Positions 1 through 9,373 of a DNA stretch of 64,000 nt are shown in pieces. The notes under the pieces were generated by a model, which searched no databases, was not told the origin of the DNA, and was given only the letters and a program-made list of their open reading frames with translations. Source of the DNA: Amorphophallus konjac (lineage: Eukaryota; Streptophyta; Magnoliopsida; Alismatales; Araceae); contig CM040126.1 of NCBI GenBank assembly GCA_022559845.1, forward strand, positions 230,336,641 through 230,400,640, written 5' to 3'. A program made the position numbers and the translations under genes. Each line of letters opens with the position of its first letter. Position 1 is the stretch's first letter.

Positions 1-931
1 GGTCGCAATGTTGTGCGTAAGCCATGCAGTCGCGCTGCAGGGTCGGCCACCAGTACCCTAGCCTTAGCAGGATTCTGGCCAGCGACCGACCTCCTGAATG
101 TGCTCCGCACAGGCCTTGATGAATCTCTTCAACAGCTTGGCTTGCTTCGTCGGGACCGAGACACTTCAGAAGGGGCCCGGAGAATGATCTTCGGTAGAGA
201 GCGTTGTCGAGGATGATGAAGCGCCGAGCTTGGTACTTCATTCGGCGGGCTTCCCGAGGGTCGGAGGGCTCCTGGGAGTCCCGTAGCCAGGACAAGTAGG
301 GGGAGCGCCAGTCACCGGGAGTGGCCGAGTCAATGGCGAGGAGCTCCAAGTCTATGCTCGGGCGCTCGAGCTCTTCTAGGAGGACCGATCGTGTACCTTC
401 CGGGTCTAGGGAGGCGGCCAGTCGGGAGAGAGCGTCCGCCCGAGAGTTTTGCTCTCGAGCTATTCAGACTACCTCGAACTCCTCGAACTGCTGGGCCAAG
501 CTCCGGACCAACTGGAGGTATTTGATCATAGGTGCCTCCTGAGCCTCGTACTCGCCACTGACCTGGCTTGCAACTAGCTGGGAGTCGGTGTGGATCCTGA
601 CTCGCTCGGCCCCCAACCGTCGGGCCATGCGGGCTCCCGAGATAAGGGCCTCGTACTCGGAAGCATTGTTGGACGCCAGAAAGTTGAACTTTAGGGCGTA
701 TTGCAACTCTATTCCTTCGGGGGACTTTAGGAGGATCCCTGTGCCGCTACCGACTGAGTTGGACGATCCATCGACGAACAACTCCCAGGTTGGCCCGGTT
801 GCCATCGGAGGCCTGTCCTCGACCGGAATGGTGCTCTCGGCGATGAAGTCGGCGAGTGCTTGTCCTTTGATAGCTGATCGCGGCCGATACGAGATGTCGT
901 AGGCCCCGAGCATGATGGCCCATTTAACGAG
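1..931 (-). pseudogene. Tat-1 pol: second RNase H (aRNH) and start of integrase
   Basis: The second RNase H shows LFVDGSSN, then ASNNASEYEAL, then HTDSQLVASQ, giving the first Asp, Glu and second Asp of an active site; the later RADALSR supplies the fourth acidic position. The frame then runs through a linker into an integrase H2C2 zinc region, with the paired His in IHQGLCGAHSGGRS, then GYWWPTLQRDC and a further Cys near base 1. A TAG at 464-466 falls between FEEFEVV and IAREQNSRADA, exactly where related elements read through. A TGA at 932-934 separates it from the RT segment in the same frame. Both stops fit C-to-T changes. The protein would act in reverse transcription (template RNA removal) and in integration of the cDNA. 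Confidence 0.85.
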
Positions 932-2413
932 TCACCCCCAGGCTTCGGGATGGGCCAGAATCCTCTTCAGTGGCTCGCCGGTCAGCACGGTGATGGGATG
1001 CCCCTGGAAGTAGGGTCGGAGGCGCTTTGCGGAGGTAACCAACGCTAGCACGAGTTTCTCGGTTGCGGGGTACCTCCGCTCGGCCTCGTTGAGCACCTTG
1101 CTGGTGTAGTAGACCGGCCTCTCGACTCCCGAGTCATTTTTGACTAGGACCGAGCTGACCGTTGATGGCGTCGCCGAGAGATAGAGCAACAAGACCTCGC
1201 CCGGGATGGGCTTGGAAAGCACCGGGGGCGAAGCCAGGAACTCTTTGAGCTCGGCGAACGCTGTCTGGCATTCCTCATCCCATGCGAACGTCGCAGATGC
1301 TACCTTGGGCCCCCTCATCAGCTTGAAGAAGGGCAAGCATCGTTCGGCCGCACGGGACAGGAAACGACTGAGAGCAGTGACACGCCCCGTCAGACGCTGG
1401 ACGTCTTTAATACACGTGGGCGGGCGCATGTCCGAGATGGCCTGGACCTTGTCGGGGTTGGCTTCGATCCCTCGCTGAGTGACCAGGAAACCCAGGAACT
1501 TCCCGGATCTTACTCCAAAGGCGCACTTGGCGGGGTTGAGCTTCATGCTGTACTTCAGGAGGGTGCCGAAAGTCTCGGCGAGGTCGGTGAAGTGGTCTTG
1601 GGCCCTCGGGGTCTTGACGAGCATGTCATCGATGTAGGCCTCAACGTTCTGACCTAACTGTCCCTCGAACATATGGTTGACCAGTCGCTGGTATGTGGCT
1701 CCAGCATTCTTCAATCCGAAGGGCATCCGGGTGTAGCAGTACACGCCGTAGTCGGTGATGAAGGCGGTCCTCTCGACATCTTCAGGGTTCATTCGGATCT
1801 GATGATAACCCGAATAGGCATCCAGGAAACTGAGTATCTCGTTGCCCGAGGTGTAGTCAACCAATTGGTCGATGCTCGGTAGCGGATAGCAGTCCTTGGG
1901 GGTGGCTTTGTTCAGATCGGTGAAGTCTACGCACATTCGCCACTTGCCTGTGGTCTTCGACACCAGGACGACGTTGGCTAGCCACGTTGGGTACAGGACC
2001 GGTCTGAAAAGACCAGTCTCTTGTCCCTTGGTGACCTGCGCCTTGATGATCGCCTGTTTCTCGGGCGCATGCTTCCTCCTCCGCTGCTGTACGGGTCTCA
2101 CGGTGGTATCGAGGTTGAGCTTGTGCATCACAGTTTCCTCTGGTATACCAGGGAGTTGATCATCGGACCAAGCGAAGATCCGAACGTACTCAGAAAGAAA
2201 CTCCTTGTATTACTGTTGTTCTTCTGGTGGTAGGTCGGCGCCGATCCTTACTCCTAGGGCCGGGTCGTCGTTCAGGAATACCGTTAATAACTCGCCACCG
2301 GGCTCGGTGGTCACGGCTTTTCCTTCGACTCCCCTGGGGCCCTTATCCTTCCCGTCCGGCCTTGAGGCTTCCACCGAGATGTTGTAGCACCTTCTAGCCG
2401 TGGCCTGGTTACC
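932..2413 (-). pseudogene. Tat-1 pol: reverse transcriptase and first RNase H
   Basis: The longest open stretch (932-2131) holds the RT palm motifs [53 protein letters not shown] and the catalytic AYIDDMLVKT, followed by the connection region and an RNase H fold (VERPVYYTSKVLNEAERRYP, then EKLVLALV). Upstream the frame continues through a conserved linker (LPGIPEETVMHKLNLD), interrupted by TAA at 2210-2212 (EEQQ then YKEF). In this lineage the first RNase H often lacks catalytic residues, and here the segment LLLYLSATPSTVSS lacks the usual first Asp. Length and motif order match an RT-RNase H unit. It would copy the element RNA into DNA but is disabled by stops. Confidence 0.9.
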
Positions 2414-2878
2414 TCAGACTTCCCCCAACCCATTTTTGGTGGGAAACTTCATTTTTTGGTGATAGGTAGATGGTACGGCCTTTGTTCGGCTGAGAATTTT
2501 TCGGCCGAAAATGGCGTTGTACGCTATCATACCTTTAATCACTATGAAGTCCACTATGACCGTAATGATTTTGGGTGGGGTGCCGATAGTGACCGGCAGG
2601 CTTAGGGCTCCCTCGGGGTAGGTGGCCAGGCCATTAAACTCGCAAAGCGGCGTTCGGATCGGGCGGAGCTTGAATGGGTCTTCCCCCATCTTGAGGAAAT
2701 AGTCATAAGATAATACATCGGGGCCGCTCCCATTATCAACCAAAATCCTGTCTACATTACAGTGATTTATCGTGGCCGAGATAACGAGGGCATCGTCATG
2801 CGGGGTGCTCAGCCCTTCCAGGTCTTGGTCGGAGAAGACTATGACCTGGGGCTCCATCGGCGGGCCTCTGGGGGGCTC
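2414..2878 (-). pseudogene. Tat-1 retropepsin-like aspartic protease
   Basis: The segment RILVDNGSGPDVLSYDYF is the active-site loop of a retrotransposon aspartic protease; the usual D-S/T-G reads DNG. Preceding it is a strand-loop region (ALVISATINHCNVD), and following it are the flap-like segment and IMAYNAIFGR-type motif (MIAYNAIFGR) found in plant Ty3 proteases. It is in the same frame as gag, separated by a TGA at 2879-2881, and in the same frame as RT, separated by a TGA at 2414-2416. It would cleave the Gag-Pol polyprotein. Substitution in the catalytic triplet plus both stops suggest the copy is inactive. Confidence 0.75.
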
Positions 2879-4489
2879 TCAGGCTCGCTCAGCATGACGT
2901 TTCCTTCCTCGGCTGGTGTCGTCGCCCGATGCCGCTCCTCCGGAGATGACGTTGATGTGGACCCCTCGGGGGGCGTTGTCGATCTCTTCTACGGCGCCTC
3001 GGTCTTCTTTGTGCCCGGTCGTGAACCGGGCTAGATGCCCCAGATGGATGAGGCGCTCGATCTCGTCTTGGAGCTGATGGCAATCTCCGGTGTGGTGCCC
3101 GTGATCACCGTGGAACAGGCAATGCTTGTCCCGCTTGCGGTTCTTCAACCTCATTGGCTCGGGCTGGCGGAGAAGTCCCGAGTCTTTGATGTCTTCATAG
3201 ATCTCGTAGACTGGCGCGGTCAAGGGGGTGTACCGCTCGTACTTTCTCTTGCGCTCTCCTTCTCGATCGCGCTTCTTACTCGAGCCAGGATTTGGCTCAG
3301 AGGTTCGCTTTTTATCCCCCTCCCGACCCGAGCCGGTTGCGTCTCGGCAGGCGCTGAGTACTTCTTCGCACTCGGCGTGACATAGTGCCAGAGTCACTAG
3401 CTCGGTAAGGGTCGAGGGAGGGTGGAGGACAAGCTCACGGCGGAGATTCTCATCCCGGGTGCCCCCGGTCAGTGCGGTTGTGGCTGAGGCCACATCCAGG
3501 CGGGGGATCCTGAGGGCTTCCGATTTAAATCGGTGGACGTAAGTCCGGAGCCTCTCCCCTTGCGCCTGTTTGAGAGCCAGGAGCCCCGCTACTGACCTTG
3601 GGGGGGCGCTACCGGTGAAACTCTCCTTGAAAATTCGCCCGAATTGCCTGAAGTCTCGAATGGACCCAGGGGCGAGGGCCCGGAACCATGCCTGAGCACC
3701 TTGGACCAGGGTGGCCGCGAAGGCTCGGCATTTGATGGGATCCGGCGTTCCATGAAGGGTCACCAGGGCGTCGAAGCTATCGTAGTGGTCGGCTGGGTCA
3801 CCCTGGCCGTCGTAGAGTTTGAAGGTTGGAATGGAGGCTCTGGGAGAGACCTCTGCCTTCAAGATGTACTCGGAGAAAGGGGATTTCTCCTCGTCCTCCG
3901 GGAGAGAGGTCTTCTGCAGGGCGCGGAGGGCGCGCTCTTGCTCTGCGAACCGTCTCTCGAAATCTCGCAGCCGGAGGGACAGCTCTGGCTGCAGTCGCAC
4001 CGTGGGGCTGGGGGGGGCGTCTTGGCGATCTCCCGGGGCACTAGTGCCCGGGCGCGGCGGCCTCGCTCCCTGCTTCCCTCTCCTCGGCGTGGAGGAAGCC
4101 TCTTGCTCCGCAGGCGGAGCTTGCGAGGGTCCTCCGACGTCGTTGCGGAGGAGCTGTCGGCCGCGGAGGGTGAAGCGGCCTCCGGCGGTGTGCTGCGTCG
4201 CACTCCTTCGAGGGGGACTTCCTGACGGGGCGCGGGACCTTGCGTCCCTGGCCGCCTGGGCCCTCATGAGCTCCACGAGGACGTCCATCTTTTCGTTGAG
4301 GGCCTGGAAGGCGTTGGCGCCACCGTCGAGGGGTGCCCCTGTCTCCGCCGGGGGGGGTGGTGGCCTGTTGGTGGGGATGCTGGCGTTGGAGGGGGGGCTC
4401 TGTGAGACCCTAGAGGGGGCGCCTCCCGCCGCCACCATAGCCTTACCTGTCCCACCGGCGGATCTCCTCCCTGAGCTTTTTCTCACCAT
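2879..4489 (-). CDS. Tat-1 gag polyprotein
   Basis: A 530-residue open frame from the ATG at 4489. An upstream ATG at 4591 lies across the PBS and LTR end, so 4489 is preferred. The N-terminal part is low-complexity and proline/serine-rich. The central retrotransposon gag domain includes IPTFKLYDGQGDPADHYDSF, CRAFAATLVQGAQAWFRAL, RQFGRIFKESFTG and ALKQAQGERLRTYVHRFK. The C-terminal part is basic and ends with a zinc-knuckle-like segment, HCLFHGDHGHHTGDCHQLQ. It is the capsid/nucleocapsid protein that packages the element RNA. No internal stop is seen; it ends in a TGA that likely replaced an Arg codon (CGA) joining it to the protease. Confidence 0.88.
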   Translation of the reverse strand: MVRKSSGRRSAGGTGKAMVAAGGAPSRVSQSPPSNASIPTNRPPPPPAETGAPLDGGANAFQALNEKMDVLVELMRAQAARDARSRAPSGSPPRRSATQHTAGGRFTLRGRQLLRNDVGGPSQAPPAEQEASSTPRRGKQGARPPRPGTSAPGDRQDAPPSPTVRLQPELSLRLRDFERRFAEQERALRALQKTSLPEDEEKSPFSEYILKAEVSPRASIPTFKLYDGQGDPADHYDSFDALVTLHGTPDPIKCRAFAATLVQGAQAWFRALAPGSIRDFRQFGRIFKESFTGSAPPRSVAGLLALKQAQGERLRTYVHRFKSEALRIPRLDVASATTALTGGTRDENLRRELVLHPPSTLTELVTLALCHAECEEVLSACRDATGSGREGDKKRTSEPNPGSSKKRDREGERKRKYERYTPLTAPVYEIYEDIKDSGLLRQPEPMRLKNRKRDKHCLFHGDHGHHTGDCHQLQDEIERLIHLGHLARFTTGHKEDRGAVEEIDNAPRGVHINVISGGAASGDDTSRGRKRHAERA

Positions 4490-4507
4490 CTTGGCTCTTC
4501 GTGCGTT

Positions 4508-4524
4508 TCCCACAGACGGCGCCA
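4508..4524 (-). other. Tat-1 primer binding site
   Basis: On the minus strand this reads TGGCGCCGTCTGTGGGA, the usual Tat/Athila-type primer binding site that pairs with the 3' end of a host tRNA (probably Asp or Arg type). It lies two bases inside the LTR edge and 19 bases before the gag ATG. Confidence 0.85.
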
Positions 4525-4526
4525 GA

Positions 4527-5311
4527 TGAAGAGGCGAGATCTCGCGCTGAGTCCTGAGCGGGCTATGGATCACCAGAAGATGAATCTGCAAGAGAGGGAA
4601 ACGTATCAGAGGGCCCAGGGGATCTCCCTGGGGAAAACCCTCCGATGGCTAAGTCAGTAGAGCTATGGTGGAAGCAATAATGGGGGGAGGAGAGAGCTGA
4701 TGCGCGAGAATCCTCTCCACCAGAGGGTGAAGCGAATCGTGCTCAGGAGCTAAGGGTGTGTGAATGCCTTGTTTCTCTTACCTTCTTCCGGAGGGTATCT
4801 CTTGCTTAAATAGTGCGCCGCCTTCAGGAGTCCTGTAAGCTGAGGGGTTTCCGGCGGGAGTTACGTCTTTAACGGGGGCTTTCATGGCCTGATCGTGGGA
4901 ACGTTATCCCCTCGGAGTCCGGCGGCTCCCCAGACTCTCCCGCTGGCGGGGGACTCTGAACGGCTGCACATGTGGATAATCAACCGGCCTTACCGAGCCT
5001 CGGGGATGCTAGCTCATGTCCGAGCGATAGGCATGGCCCGGTGAAGGTGGGGTCGGATAGGTCGGCTGGAGCCTATCTCTCTCGGACGGGGAGAGGGCTT
5101 TAGGCCGGACCTTCCTTGGGACCTGACCGTTGTCTCGGGCCCTCCGAGCCTAGAAGGCCGCCGGGGAGAGTTAGTTCCTCGAGTCTTATTTATTGGGCTT
5201 TTCTTCCCTAAGTGGGCCCTGTGGGCTATCACTCGGGCAGGCTCGCCTGGTTGGACCTTGTGGGTCTTGTTGGGCTGCCTTTGTGGTGGGCTGCGGAAAT
5301 CCCCCTCTCCA
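4527..5311 (-). repeat. Tat-1 5' LTR
   Basis: The inner edge is fixed by the PBS: on the minus strand the LTR ends in CA two bases before it. The outer edge is placed at 5311 because the Tat-2 RNase H reading frame resumes there, and the minus strand then starts TGGAGAGGGGGATTTCC. A TATTTAA box on the minus strand (4806-4812) is a candidate promoter. The sequence is GC-rich and has no coding potential of its own. Only one LTR is in the window, so the outer boundary is inferred and the insertion age cannot be estimated. Confidence 0.7.
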
Positions 5312-7622
5312 CTCCTGTCCTGAGGCCGCCAGTTCCAGGCAAACCACTCGTTCTCTATGTTTCTATCCTGGATGACTCTGTGGGTGCTGTCCTAGCTCAA
5401 GTGGATGAAGAAGGGAAGGAGAGGGCAGCATACTACTTGTCTAAACTTCTCAACCCTTGTGAGCAGAGATACTCAGCTATAGAGAAGACTTGCGCCGCTT
5501 TGGTCTGGGTAGTTCAGAAGTTAAAGCACTATTTCTTAGCTCACGAGGTTCACCTCATTGCTCGCATGAATCCAATTAAATTCCTTCTTGAAAAATCTGT
5601 CCTTACCAACCGATTAGCACGCTGGCAAAGTTTCCTCTCTCAATTCGACATCACTTACATTCAACAGAAAGCTATTAAAGGCTATGCCATTGCCGAACAT
5701 CTTGCTCACCACCCTCTACCCCGATTTGATCCTGTCAATTCGGAGTTTCCAGATGAGGAACTAATGTCCATTAATCAACCCCACGATCCTATGTGGACGT
5801 TACATTTTGATGGAGCTCTAAATTCCCAAGGAAGAGGGATCGGCATGGTTCTTTTAACTCCAGAAGGGGTCACCATCTCATTCGCCGCTCAACTTACTTT
5901 CCCTATCACAAACAATATAGCTGAGTATGAGGCTCTTTTGATCGGCCTTCAAACCGCTCATAGATATGGTGTTACCCAATTACGAATTGTTGGTGATAGT
6001 CAGCTCATTCTACGCCAAGTGCTTGTTAAATGCCGCACCATCAATCCTAAGCTCAAGCCATACCAGGAACTTGCTTCAGCTTATGCCAAGCTCTTCACCA
6101 AGTTGATCTTCGTCCATGTCCCTCGTAGCCAGAACATCTTAGCTGACGCTCTTGCCTCTTTGGCCTCTACTTTAGTCTTTCCTCCCCAGGGAGATTTTCA
6201 TGTTCCCCTCATTCATCAGCATGACACTCCAGCTATTAAGGATCGTGCATTCCTCGACATTAGGGACAAGGTGCTCGAGAAGGTCAGGCGGAGTGAAGCT
6301 CTTAAAAGCAAAGAGGTCATATTGTTAGATTGGGAAGAAGAATTGGCTGATGAGGAGAAACCTTGGTACTACGAGATTGCCAGATATTGCAATGATCAAT
6401 CCTATCCCGAAGAAGCCACTGTGGAGGAAAAGAAGGCGATTAGAAGAGTGGCTCAACGGTATGTTTTGGTGGGAGGTGTGCTCTATAGAAGAGGGCTCAC
6501 GGGTGTTTTATTAAGATGCCTCGACGATGATGAATCCTGGAAGGTCGTGGAAGAGGCGCATTCAGGAGTGTGTGGTGGTCATGTGAACAGCCAGATGCTA
6601 GCTAAGAAGATCCTTAGGCTAGGCTTCTATTGGCCAACTCTAGAAGAGGATTGCTCCATCTATGTTCGAAGGTGTGTTAAGTGCCAACTGCACGTCGACA
6701 AGATTCATTCTCCTGCTTCTTCACTCCATCCTATGTCCTCCCCATGGCCTTTCTCCATGTGGGTTTTCGATATCATTGGACCTCTTGGTGATTCGAACCT
6801 CCTTACAAAACAAAAGTCATTCATCCTTACGGCAACGGAGTACTTCACCAAGTGGGTGGAAGCGGAAGCATACGTGGAGATCAAAGCATCAACCGTCTGC
6901 AAGTTCATAATGAAGAACATCATCGCAAGGTTCGGCATCCCGAGTATCATCATCACCGACAATGGGCCTCAATTTATCTCTCAAGAGCTCAAGGATCTCT
7001 GCAATAGGTATAACATTGCATTGCATCATTCTTCTCCCTATTATCCACAGGGTAATGGTCAAGCAGAGGCAACTAATATAACATTGATCAAAATTGTTAA
7101 GAAAACGTGTGAGGCTAATAAATTTTCGGATTGGCCAGACAAGCTAGTTGAAGCTCTCTGGGCCTATCGCACTTCCATTCGTACCCCCACTGGGCAAACC
7201 CCTTTCGCCCTTACTTATGGAATGGAGGCGGTAGTTCCTTATGAGATTCTCATTCCCTCTCTGCGAGTACAATTGGACAAGGAATTCTCTATTGATGAGC
7301 GCCGTGATTCACTCCTTGCCCAGTTGGAACTCTGGATGAAAAGCGTCTGGTCGCCTCTAAGCATGCGCGCGTTTATCAAAATAGGCTTTCACATTTTTAT
7401 CAAAAGAAAGTAATTGAGAGAAAATTTAAAATCGGTGAGATGGTAATCAAGAGAATCTTTGTAAAACCTGGTGGACCCCGTTCAAAACTCCAACCAAACT
7501 AAGAAGGACCATTTGTTATAAAAGATGTTTATCTTGGCAATGCTTATAAATTGATTAATGCTGAAGGAGAAGAGCTAGCTCATCCTTGGAATGGGCTCTA
7601 CCTTAAGAAATACTACCCCTAA
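5312..7622 (+). pseudogene. Tat-2 pol: RNase H, second RNase H, integrase
   Basis: The frame opens inside the first RNase H (GKPLVLYVSILDDSVGAVLA, then YYLSKLLNPCEQRYSAIEK), which lacks the usual catalytic Asp, as is common in this lineage. The second RNase H has LHFDGALNSQGRGIG, NNIAEYEALLIGL, IVGDSQLILRQV and ILADALASLAS, so all four acidic residues are present. Integrase has the HHCC zinc region (HSGVCGGH, CVKC) and the DDE core: FDIIGPLGD, ITDNGPQFISQE and QGNGQAEATN. A one-base frameshift near 7333 (LELWMK) and an in-frame TAA near 7500 break the C-terminal part, which otherwise continues to a natural end at 7620-7622 (KKYYP, stop). Confidence 0.9.
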
Positions 7623-8573
7623 TCCAAACAAAAAATAATAATAATAATAATATAATTTTCCAAAATCCAAAAAAAAATAATAATAGAAAATTTCCAAAAT
7701 CTAAAAAAAATAGAAATTTCCAAAATTCAAACAAAATAGAAATTTTCAAAACCCAAAAAAAACAAAAAAAGGAAGGAAAAAAGATTTTCAAAATTTCAAA
7801 ATTGTTGCCATGGCGTACGAGCACGCAAAGTCTGAAAGGTCAAAATTCAGAATTCATTCATCAGCCTTGTTAACTTAAAATGGGGTCGACACCCGCACAC
7901 ACTGCACGCTTAAACCTCGAACTCAAGCGGTGCAAAATCCGATGGGAAGTCAAAACCTGACTAAAGGTGAAGACAATACCCATTCTTTTCCTCTTCGGCC
8001 CATAAGGGAGGAAGGGAGGTCTCGGGGTGGACCCGCCAACCCTACCCGCCGCCTTAGTAAGTGGAAGTCAGGGCCCAAAAGGGAACAAAATGCCGTAAAA
8101 GCCCAAGTACAATTAGGTTTTTCATCAGTACAAATCAGTTTCAAAGTGAAAGTCAAATCGTGAAAAGAAAAGCATGTCAAGAGGGCAAAGTCCCCGCAAG
8201 GAAAACCTTGGGCGTATACATGCAATATAAAAGAGGCAAAAGGTAACAAAATTTCCCTATGCCGAAGACCGAACCCCAACAGGCATAGGGTAGGGGAGGT
8301 AGCTTTACCTCGAGCTTTTCAGAATCTCTTATGGGCTTCCTTATATCTTCTTCCACCTTTTTCTTTATGGTAAGTCATAAACCAGCAGAATGGTCGAGAT
8401 TGACCTAGGAGATTGCATCGTGCGAGATCTTGCATATAAGTTTAAACCATTATCACGTCGACCCCTTTTTGATTAAATAAGAAAGATCAATGAATCCTCA
8501 ATGACGACCGTGTAGGACCCAGTGCCCTAGTAGCTTTGTCAACCTAATTCTAAAAGTAGCAAAAAAAAAATTT
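7623..8573 (+). other. Tat-2 non-coding region after integrase
   Basis: No gene seen. 7623-7800 is an A-rich tract with short ATA and AAAT repeats. The rest is moderately GC-rich with no frame resembling a known domain. It contains two adjacent hairpins at 8255-8311, entered separately. Confidence 0.55.
8255..8311 (+). repeat. Pair of adjacent hairpins
   Basis: CCCTATGCC (8255-8263) pairs perfectly with GGCATAGGG (8282-8290) around an 18-base loop. Immediately after, GAGGTA (8296-8301) pairs with TACCTC (8306-8311) around a 4-base loop. The function is unknown. Confidence 0.6.
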
Positions 8574-8752
8574 AATTAACGCCTCTGAGTAAAGCACCTT
8601 TTAGGTAATTAACACCTGAGTGGAAGTCATCTTTTATCAAATAACGCCTTTGGATAGGTCATCTTTTCAACGAAATCCAAACTCTTTTTCAGAATTAACG
8701 ACCGTCACTGAGGGCGTCTTTTATATGAATAACGACCTAGTCTAAGGCGTCT
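8574..8752 (+). repeat. Hairpin-motif array 1 (Tat-2, after pol)
   Basis: About five units in 180 bases, each shaped AACGMC, 8-12 bases, GKCGTC, then TTTT. One example is AACGACCGTCACTGAGGGCG near 8698. Spacers are AT-rich. The unit is the same as in the antisense-gene intron, the spacers and the LTR of this element. Confidence 0.65.
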
Positions 8753-9373
8753 TTTTGAGAAAATAAGAAAAAAAAAGAATGAAAAGAAGAAAAATAGAAA
8801 AGAAGAAAATAAAAAGTGGTGGTGGTTTATCGTTCATGATGTGTGCTTGCATCTTGTATGTGCATCTTTTATTATGGTTTGCATATGTGTGCTTGCGTGT
8901 TGCATCTCCCTTTATTGGTTATTTCATTCACCTTATTTGATTAAAGGCTTGGCCCCTTGACCCGTCATCAAGGTCAAAAGTAAAGACATCCCTTGCTTAT
9001 TGAGCAAGGGGCCAAGTCAAACAGATGAATTAACCTGTTTGTTCAAGTGTGAACTACAGCTGCAGGTACAGGGCAAAGTGGAGCAAAAGCAAAGAACGTG
9101 GAAAAGGAGCAAAGTACGTGACAACAAGTACATAACTACACAAGTGCTCAGGTAACAAAAAAATTCAATCTCATATATATATACATCATAAATATCTGAG
9201 TACAGGTGTGAGGGTGGAGAAGTACAAGTAAGCCTCTCTCAGCTCTCGCCTCCACCCTCCTCTCTCCTACTCTCTACCTCGTCCTCGCCGTCCCGAGGAG
9301 GCGCTGGTGGAGGGGGCATGGGCCCCCGTGAAGAAGCTGGAACTCGAACCTGGCCCCCTGCCTCGCTCCTCTC
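8753..9373. other. Spacer with a complex inverted repeat
   Basis: No coding sequence recognised. A perfect 12-base stem, CTTGGCCCCTTG (8948-8959) with CAAGGGGCCAAG (9005-9016), encloses a second small hairpin, CCTTGC with GCAAGG. It lies about 360 bases past the stop of the antisense gene that ends at 9374, so it could sit in that transcript's 3' end; this is inference only. Confidence 0.5.

Larger units (their letters stand above)
1..5311 (-). mobile_element. Tat-lineage Ty3/gypsy element Tat-1, 5' part (runs off the left edge)
   Basis: Reading on the minus strand, the order is LTR, PBS, gag, protease, reverse transcriptase, RNase H, a second (archaeal-like) RNase H, and the zinc-binding start of integrase. 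A second RNase H between the first one and integrase is characteristic of the Tat lineage of plant Ty3/gypsy elements. From the gag start at 4489 down to base 1 the frame never shifts; it is broken only by single in-frame stops. The rest of integrase and the 3' LTR lie outside the window. The element sits inside the RNase H coding region of another Tat element, resumed at 5312, so it is the younger of the two. Confidence 0.9.

Noticed and set aside
3644..4529. Long plus-strand open frames over Tat-1 gag
   Set aside because: They mirror the GC-rich minus-strand gag frame, have no domain, and stop at arbitrary places.
7603..7824. Minus-strand Phe/Leu-rich frame
   Set aside because: Product of the A-rich tract after integrase.
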